Assembly (NCBI RefSeq): GCF_963663625.1
Contig: NZ_OY760438.1
Location: forward strand, 248,001-312,000
From: an uncultured Ilyobacter sp.
Lineage (GTDB): Bacteria > Fusobacteriota > Fusobacteriia > Fusobacteriales > Fusobacteriaceae
Length of the DNA stretch: 64,000 bases
Direction: 5' to 3'
Part shown: positions 47,591-56,449 of the stretch, piece by piece
Numbering within the stretch: the stretch's first letter is position 1
Layout of the letters: each line of letters begins with the position of its first letter
Made by a program: the position numbers and the translations under genes
Notes under the pieces: model-generated
What the model was told of the DNA's origin: nothing
The model's input: only the letters and a program-made list of their open reading frames with translations
Database searches by the model: none

Positions 47591-48647
47591 AGATAAGAAC
47601 GGGAAATGGATCTCCCGTTTTTATTTTACAAATTATAAAGGTGAAAAGATCCAAAAATTTAAGAGGGGCTTCAAGACTAAAAGAGATGCCCAGGAATGGG
47701 AAAGAGAGTTTATAGCTAAATCAAAATTTGAGATTACAATGAGTTTTAATAGCTTGTATGAAATGTATTTGGAGGATCTCTCTCATCGTTTAAGAGAGAA
47801 TACAATAATGACTAAAAGACATATTATAGAAAAGAAGATCCTGCCTTTTTTTAGAGAAATGGAAATTGGCAAGATAACCCCAGTTATAATAAGAAAATGG
47901 CAAAATAAATTAATGAAATATGAAGATCCTAAAACAAATAAATTATATAGTCAAACTTACATAAAAACCATAAATAATCAGTTGGTGGCAATATTGAATT
48001 ATGCTGTCAAATATCACTCTCTAAATGAAAACCCATGTCATAAAGCAGGGAGCATAGGGAGGAAGCAGGCTGATGAAATGGAGATCTGGACTGTAGAAGA
48101 GTTTGAGAAATTTATCAAACACTTAAAACATAAACCAATTTCTTTTGTAGGGTTTAATATATTGTTTTGGACTGGTATAAGAATAGGGGAGCTTCTGGCT
48201 CTTACAATAAATGATATCGACTTGAAAAATAGGACTATAAGAATAAACAAATCATATCAAAGGCTGAACAAAGAAGATGTAATAACAGATCCAAAGACTG
48301 CTAAAGGGAATAGAATTATAAAGATAACTGAAAACCTGGCAAATATATTAGCAAATTACATAGATACATTATATAATGTAGAAACTAGTGATAGATTAAT
48401 AATAAGTACCAAGTATAGATTCCATCACGATATGAAGTTATATAGTGAAAAAGCTAAAGTGAAAAAAATAAGAGTGCATGATTTGAGGCATAGCCACGCC
48501 AGTCTTCTGATCCATTTAGGAGTCAGCCCTCTTGCGATAGCTAAAAGATTAGGACATGAAAAAATAGAAACTACATTGAATACGTACTCACATTTATATC
48601 CTGATAAGGAAAAAGATGTCATTGATTTATTGGATGGCTTAAAATGA
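47577..48647 (+). CDS. int: Tyrosine-type phage integrase
   Basis: A 356-aa recombinase. The N-terminus (ASIKDKNGKWISRFYFTNYK) is an AP2-like arm-binding domain and residues 60-160 a SAM-like core-binding domain. The catalytic set is Arg in FWTGIRIGELLAL, HxxR in RVHDLRHSHASLL, the His of RLGHEKIETT and Tyr in NTYSHLY. It inserts the phage at the 13-bp core in guaA. The gene lies 120 bp from attR, and arm-type repeats start 4 bp after its stop. Confidence 0.95.
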   Translation: MASIKDKNGKWISRFYFTNYKGEKIQKFKRGFKTKRDAQEWEREFIAKSKFEITMSFNSLYEMYLEDLSHRLRENTIMTKRHIIEKKILPFFREMEIGKITPVIIRKWQNKLMKYEDPKTNKLYSQTYIKTINNQLVAILNYAVKYHSLNENPCHKAGSIGRKQADEMEIWTVEEFEKFIKHLKHKPISFVGFNILFWTGIRIGELLALTINDIDLKNRTIRINKSYQRLNKEDVITDPKTAKGNRIIKITENLANILANYIDTLYNVETSDRLIISTKYRFHHDMKLYSEKAKVKKIRVHDLRHSHASLLIHLGVSPLAIAKRLGHEKIETTLNTYSHLYPDKEKDVIDLLDGLK

Positions 48648-48650
48648 AAG

Positions 48651-48690
48651 TGCTCCTAAAATGATCCTAAAAAAAATAAAAAACAGTATA
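48651..48690 (+). repeat. Putative integrase arm-type site, right
   Basis: TGCTCCTAAAATGATCCTA plus an A-rich tail, close to 3788-3823 at the other prophage end. Confidence 0.55.
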
Positions 48691-48768
48691 AAAACAAATT
48701 ATATAGAAAATAGATAAAATAAAAGCTAATAAAAACAATGAATAGAACAGAGAGGAAATTATTGATTG

Positions 48769-48781
48769 TTGAGTGGGAATA
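48769..48781 (+). other. attR core
   Basis: TTGAGTGGGAATA followed by ATTAA, i.e. the native end of guaA (stop TAA) left at the right border. Confidence 0.85.
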
Positions 48782-48787
48782 ATTAAA

Positions 48788-48835
48788 AAAACCTCTACTA
48801 GCTCTTAATTTAAAGGGCTTGTAGAGGTTTTCTTT
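48788..48835 (+). terminator. Displaced native guaA terminator
   Basis: AAAACCTCTAC (48788-48798) pairs with GTAGAGGTTTTC (48821-48832) over an A/T-rich loop. It starts 5 bp after the guaA stop codon in attR, so before integration it served guaA. Confidence 0.75.
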
Positions 48836-48847
48836 ATATTAAAAGCT

Positions 48848-49003
48848 TAAATTGTATATTTAATTGCAACTAAAAAGGAAGAAAAGCTTCAAGAATTACT
48901 ATGGAACTCATGTGACAAACTGAGGAATGATGAGGCCTTAGCAGAGGACAAGTATAGGGCGCTAAAATGTCTTATCAGGAGGCCCCTGCTATACAGAAGG
49001 TGA
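48848..49003 (+). other. Gene remnant, possibly from a type I restriction HsdM N-terminus
   Basis: An open frame without start codon reads KKEEKLQELLWNSCDKLRND then EALAEDKYRALKCLIRRP and stops at TGA 49001-49003. LWxxxDxLRxxxxxxxxKY resembles the start of HsdM proteins, but the match is short. The IS982 copy 2 begins 25 bp later and may have removed the rest. Confidence 0.3.
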
Positions 49004-49028
49004 CATATAATAATGAATTTATTATTTA

Positions 49029-49928
49029 ACCCAAGTTGCTACTTCATATTTAAAAATGTATAACCCATTAAAAATAATAGAATTTTGAGTTCAAAACACC
49101 TAGAAGTAACACTATGGATAGACTTTGGCATCAATCTATTTATAGAACTTCCTACAGTTTCAATTAGTTTTCTTTTTATATGATCAAGAAATTCCTGACT
49201 TTTACTTTTAGAACGCTTTGAATTTTTACGTCTCATAGGTGAAAGGTAAATATCAACATCACTTAATACGTCTTCAAGAACATAGTCATTATATGCTCTG
49301 TCCGCATAAATAATGGCATCTTTTGGCAAATCAAAACTAAAATCTTTAAATGCTGTAATATCAGCAATAGATCCAGGTAATATTTTATATTCTACAGGTA
49401 AGCCTTTTTCATTTGTCATCAAATGGAGTCTTGCTCCGAAAAAAATTTTCTTTTACTTGAAATGTATCCTCTGTAAAGATCATGATCTAAATATATTTTG
49501 CATCTAGGAATTCTATAATTGTCACACACAGAGATAGGGAAAGAATCAATCATAAATTCTTTGGTTTCAGATCTATTTTTATTATGTTCCATAATGATAT
49601 CCATTATTTTACTTAAGGTAGAACCTAAATTAGCAAGTCTTCTAGAGAATCTACTTTTAGAAAGAACATAATCAAAATGAGGATAGTCTTCAAAAAAAGT
49701 TAAAGTCTTTTGGAAGTTACCATTAAAATATATTCCTGCGATTATTGCCGTTGTAATAACTTCAGCATCTCTCATTTTAGCTTGAGAATTTTCTTGATGA
49801 CCAGTAAGATTAAGAATAAATTGAACAAATTCTAATATATCATAAATGTTATCTTTCATATTGTGCACTCCTAAAGTTGTTATTTTAAGAGTATTTTATC
49901 GCATAATTAGCAAGGTAGCAACTTAGGT
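49029..49928 (-). mobile_element. IS982-family insertion sequence, copy 2 (900 bp, inverted to copy 1)
   Basis: Same ends as copy 1 with a different 6-bp target duplication, TATTTA at 49023-49028 and 49929-49934. The length is exactly 900 bp and both reading frames translate identically to copy 1, which points to recent transposition. The pair brackets guaA plus the prophage in inverted orientation. Confidence 0.9.
49039..49859 (-). CDS. IS982-family transposase, copy 2, -1 frameshift
   Basis: Same frames, T7 run (49445-49439) and hairpin as copy 1; see 1116-1936. The separate target duplications show that a copy with the split gene moved, which supports a functional frameshift. Confidence 0.8.
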
Positions 49929-49996
49929 TATTTATTGAAAAAACAGCAGAAAGAGGCTACTATTTAATAAACAACAAAATTATAATTGGAGGGATA

Positions 49997-51097
49997 ATGA
50001 GGGATAACAGGTTTTATATAAAATTTTTTTTAATAGGCTTATTTCTTGTAGTTATTCAAAGCTTGCTTCAAGATTTAGAAAGTTTAAAATTAGTGGTAAA
50101 TGGGTTTTATAAATATATTCAGCCATTTATTTATGGACTCGTTCTTGCAGTGATTTTAGAGCCTCTAATAAATTTTTTCTCAAATAAGTTTCATATCAGA
50201 AGAGATCTCGGGATATTCTTTTCCATTTTAATAGTTACAATTGTTTTTATAGGTTTATTTTTTGTAGTCATACCGCCCCTTTCAAAGAGTATGGGGGAAT
50301 TGATGGAAAGCTTTCCTAGTATGAAAAATAAATCTCAAGCGTGGATTATAAAAATGTTTGAAGCTAATAAAAACAGGCTCTATTTTTTAGACGAAAAAGT
50401 TTTGAAAGATAAATTAATGAATTTCATAGGTTCTCAGGTTGTTAAGACACAATCTCTTGTAGTTACATTTTTAGAAAAAGTAATTAAACTGACATTTTCA
50501 ATAGTGGATATATTTTTTGGATTTTTAATTGCAATATACTTCCTGTTGTATAAGGAATATTTTATAAAATTTATAAGAAAAACTTTATCCATTTTTCTGA
50601 AAAAAAAGACCGTGAATGAATCACTGGAATTTATTTTTCAAAGCAGAAAAGTTTTTATTGATTATCTATCAGGAAGGTCCTTAGTTTCATTGTGTGTAGG
50701 AGTTGTATGCTTACTAATAATGTTTTTTACAAATGTCCCTTATGCATTCTTAATATCATTTATTATTGGTCTAGGAAACATGATACCTTATATAGGATCA
50801 ATAATAGCTGGTATTATAAGTACAGTGCTGGTGTTGTTTACAATCCCATTAAAAGTTATCCCAATGTGGATAGCGATACTGGTTGCACAACAGATAGATA
50901 GTTGGATTTTAGGACCCAAAATATTGGGGAATTCGGTTGGGATGAATCCTTTTTGGGTTGTAACGGCAGTTTTAATCGGAGGGAATGTAGGGGGGCCGGT
51001 AGGAATGCTTATAGGAGTGCCCATATTTGCTATGATAAAAATAATATATTATAAAATACTTGACTCAAAGGGAATTTCAGAAACTGAAGAGGGGTAA
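49997..51097 (+). CDS. AI-2E/PerM-family membrane transporter
   Basis: A 366-aa inner-membrane protein. Seven to eight helices are visible, with paired helices at the start (FLIGLFLVVIQSLLQDLESL) and the conserved last third: GLGNMIPYIGSIIAGIISTV, QIDSWILGPKILGNSVGMNP, GPVGMLIGVPIFAMIKII. The PYxGxxxGxxP-type and PKxxGxxxGxxP-type motifs are family hallmarks. Members export autoinducer-2-like or other small molecules, and some act as ion antiporters; the substrate here cannot be told. Confidence 0.9.
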   Translation: MRDNRFYIKFFLIGLFLVVIQSLLQDLESLKLVVNGFYKYIQPFIYGLVLAVILEPLINFFSNKFHIRRDLGIFFSILIVTIVFIGLFFVVIPPLSKSMGELMESFPSMKNKSQAWIIKMFEANKNRLYFLDEKVLKDKLMNFIGSQVVKTQSLVVTFLEKVIKLTFSIVDIFFGFLIAIYFLLYKEYFIKFIRKTLSIFLKKKTVNESLEFIFQSRKVFIDYLSGRSLVSLCVGVVCLLIMFFTNVPYAFLISFIIGLGNMIPYIGSIIAGIISTVLVLFTIPLKVIPMWIAILVAQQIDSWILGPKILGNSVGMNPFWVVTAVLIGGNVGGPVGMLIGVPIFAMIKIIYYKILDSKGISETEEG

Positions 51098-51219
51098 GAA
51101 TAAGATATAGCAAGAAAGAATTTATTTTAATTTTTTACATTAATGGAGTATCATTTATTAATGGCGCATTTCTAATAAATAAGGGAAGACAAGAGTGCAA
51201 TTTAAAATATTTTTTAGAA

Positions 51220-51236
51220 ATACCTGTCGCAGGTAT
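51220..51236. promoter_or_regulatory. Palindrome upstream of rubredoxin
   Basis: ATACCTG, TCG, CAGGTAT, a perfect 7-bp inverted repeat 61 bp before the rubredoxin start; a possible regulator site. Confidence 0.35.
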
Positions 51237-51297
51237 GTTAAACTAAATGCATTGAAAAGCCATTAAAATAAGTTATTATAACAAAAGGAGTGGTTTT

Positions 51298-51480
51298 ATG
51301 AAAAAGTGGGTATGTACAATTTGTGGATATGTTTATGATCCTGAAAGGGGAGACCCTGATAATGGAGTAAAACCTGGGACAAGTTTTGGTGATGTGCCAG
51401 AGGACTGGTTATGTCCTATATGTGCAGCGAGAAAGGATGAATTTGACGACAATCTTGAAAGTTTATACTCTCATAGCTAA
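51298..51480 (+). CDS. Rubredoxin
   Basis: A 60-aa iron protein. The two Cys pairs binding one iron are CTICGY (residues 6-11) and CPICAA (about 39-44), with the typical [18 protein letters not shown] and DVPEDWLCP between. It carries single electrons to peroxide or superoxide reductases, or to oxidases, in anaerobes. It is a monocistronic gene with AAGGAG before ATG. Confidence 0.96.
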   Translation: MKKWVCTICGYVYDPERGDPDNGVKPGTSFGDVPEDWLCPICAARKDEFDDNLESLYSHS

Positions 51481-51525
51481 AATTAACTATGATATTGTTA
51501 AAAGGAGGGGATTAATCCGCTCCTT

Positions 51526-52704
51526 TTATTCTGCCTTAAAATTATATAGTGGGAGTATTTCATCAACTATATCAACTGTGTTTTTCAGAAGATTTATAAT
51601 GTCATTCTTGCATTTATAAGCTCCGGGAGCTTCATCTAAAGTTTTTTTTGATACAGAGGTGGTATAAATTCCATCCATAGAATTTTTAAATTCTTCCAAA
51701 GTAAGAAGCTCTTTTGCTTTATTACGAGACATGAGTCTTCCCGCCCCGTGAGGTGCTGAATAATTCCACTCATCTACACCCTTTCCCCTTGCTATAATAG
51801 CTCCATCCCTCATATTAAAGGGAATAAGAAGTTTTTCATTTTTATGGGCTGAGACCGCTCCCTTCCTCAAAATTCCATCCTCAAAATCAAAGTAGTTGTG
51901 AACAGTCTCCCAGAAAAAGAGATTTTTAACGCGTAAAAAGTCTTTTTTCTCAGATGTAATATTGTATATAGTCTCCTTTAAAAGAACATCATTAATATTA
52001 AGGTAATCCAAAATTTTTTCAGCCATTTGAAGCCTATTCACAGTGGCAAACATCTCAGCAAATTTCATATCCTTGAGGTACTCATCAACATAATTTCCTG
52101 TAAGGTACTTTAGGTCCCTTGGAAGCTCTTTATAACATGTTATATCCGCAATTTTTTGATGATGTTGTGCAATCTGGTGTCCGAAATGCCTTGATCCAGA
52201 ATGAATCAATAAGAAAAGTTCACCTTTGGAGTTCGAATCGATTTCTATAAAGTGATTTCCAGATCCAAGAGAACCTAAGGAAGCGATATTTTTCGTGTAG
52301 TCAGTATTAGTTTTTTTTGAGATTTTTTTTATTTTATTTAAAAAAATTTCAGGATATAATTTTTCACTGAAAACTTTATTCACATTATGCCCATGAGGAA
52401 TAGCAGTTCGTATAAAATTGTCGAGAGATTTAAAATTGACATCTATTTTTCCTAGCTCAACCGTCAAAACCCCGCACCCTATATCGACACCTATAATATT
52501 AGGGACTATGTATTGAGGGTTTTTTCCGCAGTTTATAGTGAGACCTATCACCGACCCCTTTCCTGCATGGACATCAGGCATTACTCTTATTTTTTTTCCT
52601 TTAAAAATTTTTAAGTTGCAGATTGATTTTATCTGATCAATGCAGTTGGCATCTATGTTATCTGTAAATACTCTCGCAGTATTAAAAGCTCCTTTTATAT
52701 CCAT
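51526..52704 (-). CDS. rtcB: RNA-splicing ligase RtcB
   Basis: A 392-aa GTP-dependent RNA ligase that joins 2',3'-cyclic phosphate ends to 5'-OH ends. Manganese ligands are in VMPDVHAGKGSVIG, GVDIGCGV (the Cys ligand), and GSGNHFIEID. The guanylylated His is in the C-terminal SAPHGAGRLMSRNKA. The ATG at 52704 follows AAGGAGG; a longer start is not supported. It probably repairs broken tRNAs and rRNAs under stress. A hairpin 30 bp downstream is shared with rubredoxin. Confidence 0.95.
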   Translation of the reverse strand: MDIKGAFNTARVFTDNIDANCIDQIKSICNLKIFKGKKIRVMPDVHAGKGSVIGLTINCGKNPQYIVPNIIGVDIGCGVLTVELGKIDVNFKSLDNFIRTAIPHGHNVNKVFSEKLYPEIFLNKIKKISKKTNTDYTKNIASLGSLGSGNHFIEIDSNSKGELFLLIHSGSRHFGHQIAQHHQKIADITCYKELPRDLKYLTGNYVDEYLKDMKFAEMFATVNRLQMAEKILDYLNINDVLLKETIYNITSEKKDFLRVKNLFFWETVHNYFDFEDGILRKGAVSAHKNEKLLIPFNMRDGAIIARGKGVDEWNYSAPHGAGRLMSRNKAKELLTLEEFKNSMDGIYTTSVSKKTLDEAPGAYKCKNDIINLLKNTVDIVDEILPLYNFKAE

Positions 52705-52930
52705 AAAACTACCTCCTTGTAAAAAAATGGATATCATCCTTTATAAATTATAATCGATAAAAGTATAAAGTAAAATAAATTTTACAAATTGTTTTAGTTT
52801 TTTAGGGCCTTTAAAAAATGAACAATGGAAATTTATAAAATTTTAAAAAGGAATTCTTTTTTTATGAGGAATATAGCTTATAGATTCTAGAGAGTCTTAT
52901 TTCAAGATTCTTCCATAAAACCCCCTTTTG

Positions 52931-52961
52931 AAAAGCTGGTGTACCCCTACATCAGCTTTTT
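52931..52961 (+). terminator. Intrinsic hairpin before the rRNA methyltransferase gene
   Basis: AAAAGCTGGTGTA, CCCC loop, TACATCAGCTTTTT. No plus-strand gene lies just before it, so it may end an unseen leader RNA or serve as an attenuator remnant. Confidence 0.5.
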
Positions 52962-52968
52962 CTATTTG

Positions 52969-52997
52969 TTGACACATATTAGTTTTTTTTATAAAAT
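52969..52997 (+). promoter_or_regulatory. Promoter of the rRNA methyltransferase gene
   Basis: TTGACA (52969-52974), 17-bp spacer, TAAAAT (52992-52997). Confidence 0.75.
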
Positions 52998-53031
52998 GAG
53001 GGGAAGATTAAATTTGAGAAGGAGTTTTATT

Positions 53032-54183
53032 ATGGATAAAGTAACCTTGATAGCATCGGCTTCAATGGGAATAGAAAGTATAGTGGCCCAGGAGATAAAA
53101 GACCTTGGATTTGAAAATGTGCAAACCTTTAACGGTAGAGTGGAATTTGACGGGAAATTAGAAGATATCCCAAAGGCAAATATATGGCTTAGATGTGCAG
53201 ACAGGGTATTTTTAAAAATGGGTGAATTTGAAGCTTTTACTTTTGAGGAGCTTTTTGAAAATGTAAAAAATCTCAACTGGGCTGATGTTTTAACGGAAGA
53301 CGGTGAGTTTCCAGTTAGCTGGGTGAGTTCTGTAGGCTGTAAGCTCTATTCAAAATCAGATATTCAAAGAATATCTAAAAAAGCTATAGTAGAAAAAATG
53401 AAAGAAAAATATAAGAAAGACTATTTCAGTGAAGATGGAGCAGCTTATAAAATAAAGGTGCAGGGAAGTAAAGATAAATTCATAGTTATGATAGACACAA
53501 GTGGAGATGGGCTTCATAAAAGAGGATATAGGGCAGAAATAAATGAAGCACCTATGAAAGAGACACTTGCAGCCGCTCTTGTAAAAATATCAAGATGGAT
53601 GGGCGGGGAGCTTTCTCTGCTAGACCCAATGTGTGGAACAGGAACTATTCTTATAGAGGCTGCAATGATAGCAAGAAATATAGCACCAGGATCAAACAGA
53701 AAATTCGCCGCAGAAAAATGGGATATTATTGAAAAAAACAAATGGATAGATGTGAGGGACAATGCCTACTCATGCGAAGACCACGAAAAAGAAGTCAAAA
53801 TATACGGGTCGGATATAGATGGAGAGACTATAGAAATTGCTAAAAAAAATGCTGTACTGGCTGGTATAGAGGATGACATTTTATTTGAAACAAAACATCT
53901 TTTAGAGGTTGAACAACCTTCAGAATACGGGGCAATAATAACGAATCCACCTTACGGAGAAAGGTTATTAGATGACAAAGCGGTAAATAAGCTGTATGGA
54001 ATACTAGGAGACGTGTGCAGAATGAGGTTTCCTAAATGGTCCTATTATGTAATAACTTCATATGAACAATTTGAAAGAGCCTTTGAAAAAAAATGCACAA
54101 AAAATAGAAAGCTTTATAACGGGGGGATAAAATGTTATTTATATCAGTACTTTGGAACGAGACCTCCTAAAAAAAATATTTGA
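53032..54183 (+). CDS. THUMP-domain 23S rRNA (guanine-N2) methyltransferase, RlmL type
   Basis: A 383-aa class I SAM-dependent methyltransferase. The N-terminal ferredoxin-like plus THUMP part spans residues 1-160 (IASASMGIESIVAQEIKDLG). The catalytic part has SLLDPMCGTGTILIEAAMIA for SAM binding and the NPPYGE motif (IITNPPYGERL) that handles the target amine. The C-terminal Lys-rich end (GTRPPKKN) is usual. Members methylate N2 of G2445 in 23S rRNA or related sites. The ATG at 53032 behind AAGGAG is preferred to a start at 52939, which would overlap the promoter. Confidence 0.92.
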   Translation: MDKVTLIASASMGIESIVAQEIKDLGFENVQTFNGRVEFDGKLEDIPKANIWLRCADRVFLKMGEFEAFTFEELFENVKNLNWADVLTEDGEFPVSWVSSVGCKLYSKSDIQRISKKAIVEKMKEKYKKDYFSEDGAAYKIKVQGSKDKFIVMIDTSGDGLHKRGYRAEINEAPMKETLAAALVKISRWMGGELSLLDPMCGTGTILIEAAMIARNIAPGSNRKFAAEKWDIIEKNKWIDVRDNAYSCEDHEKEVKIYGSDIDGETIEIAKKNAVLAGIEDDILFETKHLLEVEQPSEYGAIITNPPYGERLLDDKAVNKLYGILGDVCRMRFPKWSYYVITSYEQFERAFEKKCTKNRKLYNGGIKCYLYQYFGTRPPKKNI

Positions 54184-54389
54184 AACTTATGATATCCATT
54201 TAAGAGATGACCGAATTGATGGTAAATAATGATGAAGTACTTATATAAATATTTAATTTTAAAGGAAAGAGGTTTCTATAACTTCTTTCTTTTACTATTT
54301 TTATAGGGGCTTTTACTTTTAAATTGATTTAAAGTGTGTTAATATATTAAGATGAATACCATATAAAAAGTGGCAGGTGAGGTAGGGAA

Positions 54390-55163
54390 ATGAAGGTTAT
54401 TTCGATTTTAAATCAAAAAGGTGGAGTAGCAAAAACAACTTCTGCTCAAAACATAAGCTTTGGGCTTAAGAAATTAGGGAAAAAGGTGCTTCTAATTGAT
54501 TTTGATCCTCAAGGAAACTTGACCTCAGGGGTAGGAATTGATAAAAGGGGGCTGGAATACACGATTTATGACTTAATGAAAGACCGTGCATTTGGACTTC
54601 AAAATATAGGTTTAGAAGATGTAATAATGAATAAAGAAGGAGTTGATGTCCTTCCAACAAATATTAAAATGTCTAAAGTGAATTTGGAGCTTGGGGGAGT
54701 TCCTGGTAGAGAAAATCTACTAAAGGAAATATTAAAAGAGGTTTACGGCTATGATTATGTGATTATAGATTGTCCTCCGAGTCTTGACAACCTCACATTT
54801 AATGCTCTTATTGCTTCTCAAAAAGTATACATACCTGTTCAAACAGAATTTTATGCTTTAGAAGGAATTGTAGAGCTTATGGATACGATAGAACTCATCA
54901 CTCATAGAATGAATGAAGATCTTGAAATAGGTGGTGTCTTTGCTACAATGGTAGATGGAAGAATAAAACTTCACAATGAAGTTATTGAACAGCTAAAAGA
55001 ATTTTTTGGTGAAAGAATGTTTAATACTACGATCAGGAGAAATGTCAAAGTGACAGAGGCCTCGTCCTATGGAGTGAGTATATTTGACTATGCATCTAGA
55101 AGTAATGGTGCAAAAGATTACCTTGGTCTGTGTAAGGAAATTCTTAAAAGAGAGGAAAATTAG
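54390..55163 (+). CDS. parA: ParA/Soj chromosome-partition ATPase
   Basis: A 257-aa deviant-Walker ATPase. Walker A is LNQKGGVAKTTSAQN near residue 8 with the signature Lys, followed by LLIDFDPQGNLTSGVG and Walker B YVIIDCPPSLDNLTFNAL. It cycles on the nucleoid to move origin-bound ParB complexes. ParB is encoded 1 bp after its stop. Complete length and motifs; a chromosomal rather than a phage-borne copy by position. Confidence 0.96.
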   Translation: MKVISILNQKGGVAKTTSAQNISFGLKKLGKKVLLIDFDPQGNLTSGVGIDKRGLEYTIYDLMKDRAFGLQNIGLEDVIMNKEGVDVLPTNIKMSKVNLELGGVPGRENLLKEILKEVYGYDYVIIDCPPSLDNLTFNALIASQKVYIPVQTEFYALEGIVELMDTIELITHRMNEDLEIGGVFATMVDGRIKLHNEVIEQLKEFFGERMFNTTIRRNVKVTEASSYGVSIFDYASRSNGAKDYLGLCKEILKREEN

Positions 55164-55164
55164 T

Positions 55165-56046
55165 ATGGTTGTTAATAGATTGGGGAATAATCCCCTTCTC
55201 AAAAGAGATAATAAAAAAGAAAGTTTTGAAGAAAAAAAAGAACAGATAATAAAACAATACGGACGTCTTGTACATATGCAACCAAAACTTATAGAAGAAA
55301 TAGATTTTGAAGATGTTACTTTCATAAACAGATTAGCTTTGACTTCTGAAGACTTAGAGTTGGAGGAACTCAAAGAAAGTATATCCAAAATAGGACTTTT
55401 GAATATCATATATTTGCAGGAAAATGGAGAAGGTAAATATAGGCTTGTAAGCGGTCTGAGAAGAGCTATGGCAATAGGTGAAATATATAGTGCTGGGGGC
55501 TCAATCAAGGGAAAAGACAGAGTCGTTATTTTTGATAAAGAAACTCCTTATGAACTTTTAGACTCTGTATCTGTTGATGAAAATATACAGAGAAAGAATT
55601 TGAGTATTTTAGAACAGTCATTTAAATTTAACAGAGAAGCTGCCAAAAAAGATAAAAAAATAGAAGATATTTTAAAAGAATATCACATAAGTAAAAAAAC
55701 TTTTTACAGAATAAAAAATGCAATAACTTATCCTAAAGCAATTACTGAAATCATAGAGGATTTAGGGGCTGATAAGGCTGAAATATTAAACAAACTGGTA
55801 TTTATTTTAAAAGATAAGATGGATGCTGCCCAGGTGGTAGAAAAATACAAGGATCTAAATAGAGATGAGCTTAGAAATTTACTGAAAGAGATTAAAAAAG
55901 TAGATGCATCTGAAAAAGTAACAATAAAATATAGTACTAATGGATTTAATTTTGCTGTAAAGAAAAAAGTTCCAGATGAAGTTAAACAGTATTTTGAAAA
56001 ACTGAAAGAATTTATAGAAAATGATGACTATAGATTTTTAAAATAA
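55165..56046 (+). CDS. parB: ParB/Spo0J-family partition protein
   Basis: A 293-aa CTPase and DNA-binding clamp. The N-terminal ParB/Srx domain contains EDLELEELKESISKIGLLNI and YRLVSGLRRAMAIGEI (the GxRR CTP-binding motif), then SVDENIQRKNLSILEQSF. The HTH follows (DILKEYHISKKTFYRIKNAI) and the C-terminal dimer domain ends near residue 290. No parS site of the TGTTTCACGTGAAACA type was noticed in the window. It is translationally coupled to parA. Confidence 0.93.
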   Translation: MVVNRLGNNPLLKRDNKKESFEEKKEQIIKQYGRLVHMQPKLIEEIDFEDVTFINRLALTSEDLELEELKESISKIGLLNIIYLQENGEGKYRLVSGLRRAMAIGEIYSAGGSIKGKDRVVIFDKETPYELLDSVSVDENIQRKNLSILEQSFKFNREAAKKDKKIEDILKEYHISKKTFYRIKNAITYPKAITEIIEDLGADKAEILNKLVFILKDKMDAAQVVEKYKDLNRDELRNLLKEIKKVDASEKVTIKYSTNGFNFAVKKKVPDEVKQYFEKLKEFIENDDYRFLK

Positions 56047-56059
56047 TAGAGGTGATCTC

Positions 56060-56419
56060 ATGTCTGTTGTTAATTTTGTTCCAAAGGGAAATCTTAATCC
56101 TATTTTTGGGATCAGGTTATGCCCTCCATTTCATAAGATACTCGAAGTCATAGATGATAAAAGAGGAGAATCCTTTATAAAAAAAGCTCTAAATATTCAA
56201 AAATACAGAGCAATAAAGTTTAAGGGATTTACAGATAAAATGGGGAAAAGTGGGACAATAGTTGTAATTTATGATTATTTTAACGGCAATGAAAATCCAA
56301 AACTGGTTGTTCCTGAAACAGAGGATGGGTATTTTGATTTCAAAATTTACGATGTAGATTATAATAAGGAAGTGGATATAGAAAACCTTATTGAAAAAAT
56401 AAAGAGACTTAGTGTATAA
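56060..56419 (+). CDS. Conserved-looking hypothetical protein downstream of parAB
   Basis: A 119-aa protein 13 bp behind parB in the same operon, GAGGTGAT before ATG. Motifs such as CPPFHKILEVIDDKRGESFI and SGTIVVIYDYFNGNENPKLV suggest a small alpha/beta domain. No family recognised. The close linkage suggests a role in chromosome organisation or shared regulation. Confidence 0.6.
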   Translation: MSVVNFVPKGNLNPIFGIRLCPPFHKILEVIDDKRGESFIKKALNIQKYRAIKFKGFTDKMGKSGTIVVIYDYFNGNENPKLVVPETEDGYFDFKIYDVDYNKEVDIENLIEKIKRLSV

Positions 56420-56423
56420 TATA

Positions 56424-56449
56424 TACCGGTCTATAAGGCCGGTTTTTTA
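56424..56449 (+). terminator. Terminator of the parAB operon
   Basis: ACCGG, loop TCTATAAGG, CCGGTTTTTTAT. Confidence 0.75.

Larger units (their letters stand above)
3717..48781. mobile_element. Complete 45-kb temperate siphophage prophage inserted at the 3' end of guaA
   Basis: The limits are the 13-bp direct repeat TTGAGTGGGAATA at 3717-3729 and 48769-48781. Integrase and excisionase lie next to the right end. Inside are a CI-like repressor, recombination and replication genes, terminase, portal, protease, capsid, tail, lysis and several cargo loci. Head genes are Mu-like (gp29-type portal, MuF, gpI protease, gpG) and the tail is lambda-like with a long tape measure. No structural gene looks broken; the only visible damage is an IS3 insertion at 45415-46639 and a truncated nuclease gene at 36782-37057. 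Confidence 0.93.

Noticed and set aside
49439-49445. IS982 frameshift as sequencing error
   Set aside because: The same T7 run occurs in both copies at independent loci; a homopolymer error cannot be fully excluded but is less likely.
1047-49928. Prophage plus guaA as a composite IS982 transposon
   Set aside because: Each IS copy has its own target duplication and the prophage has its own att cores, so the IS copies arrived separately.
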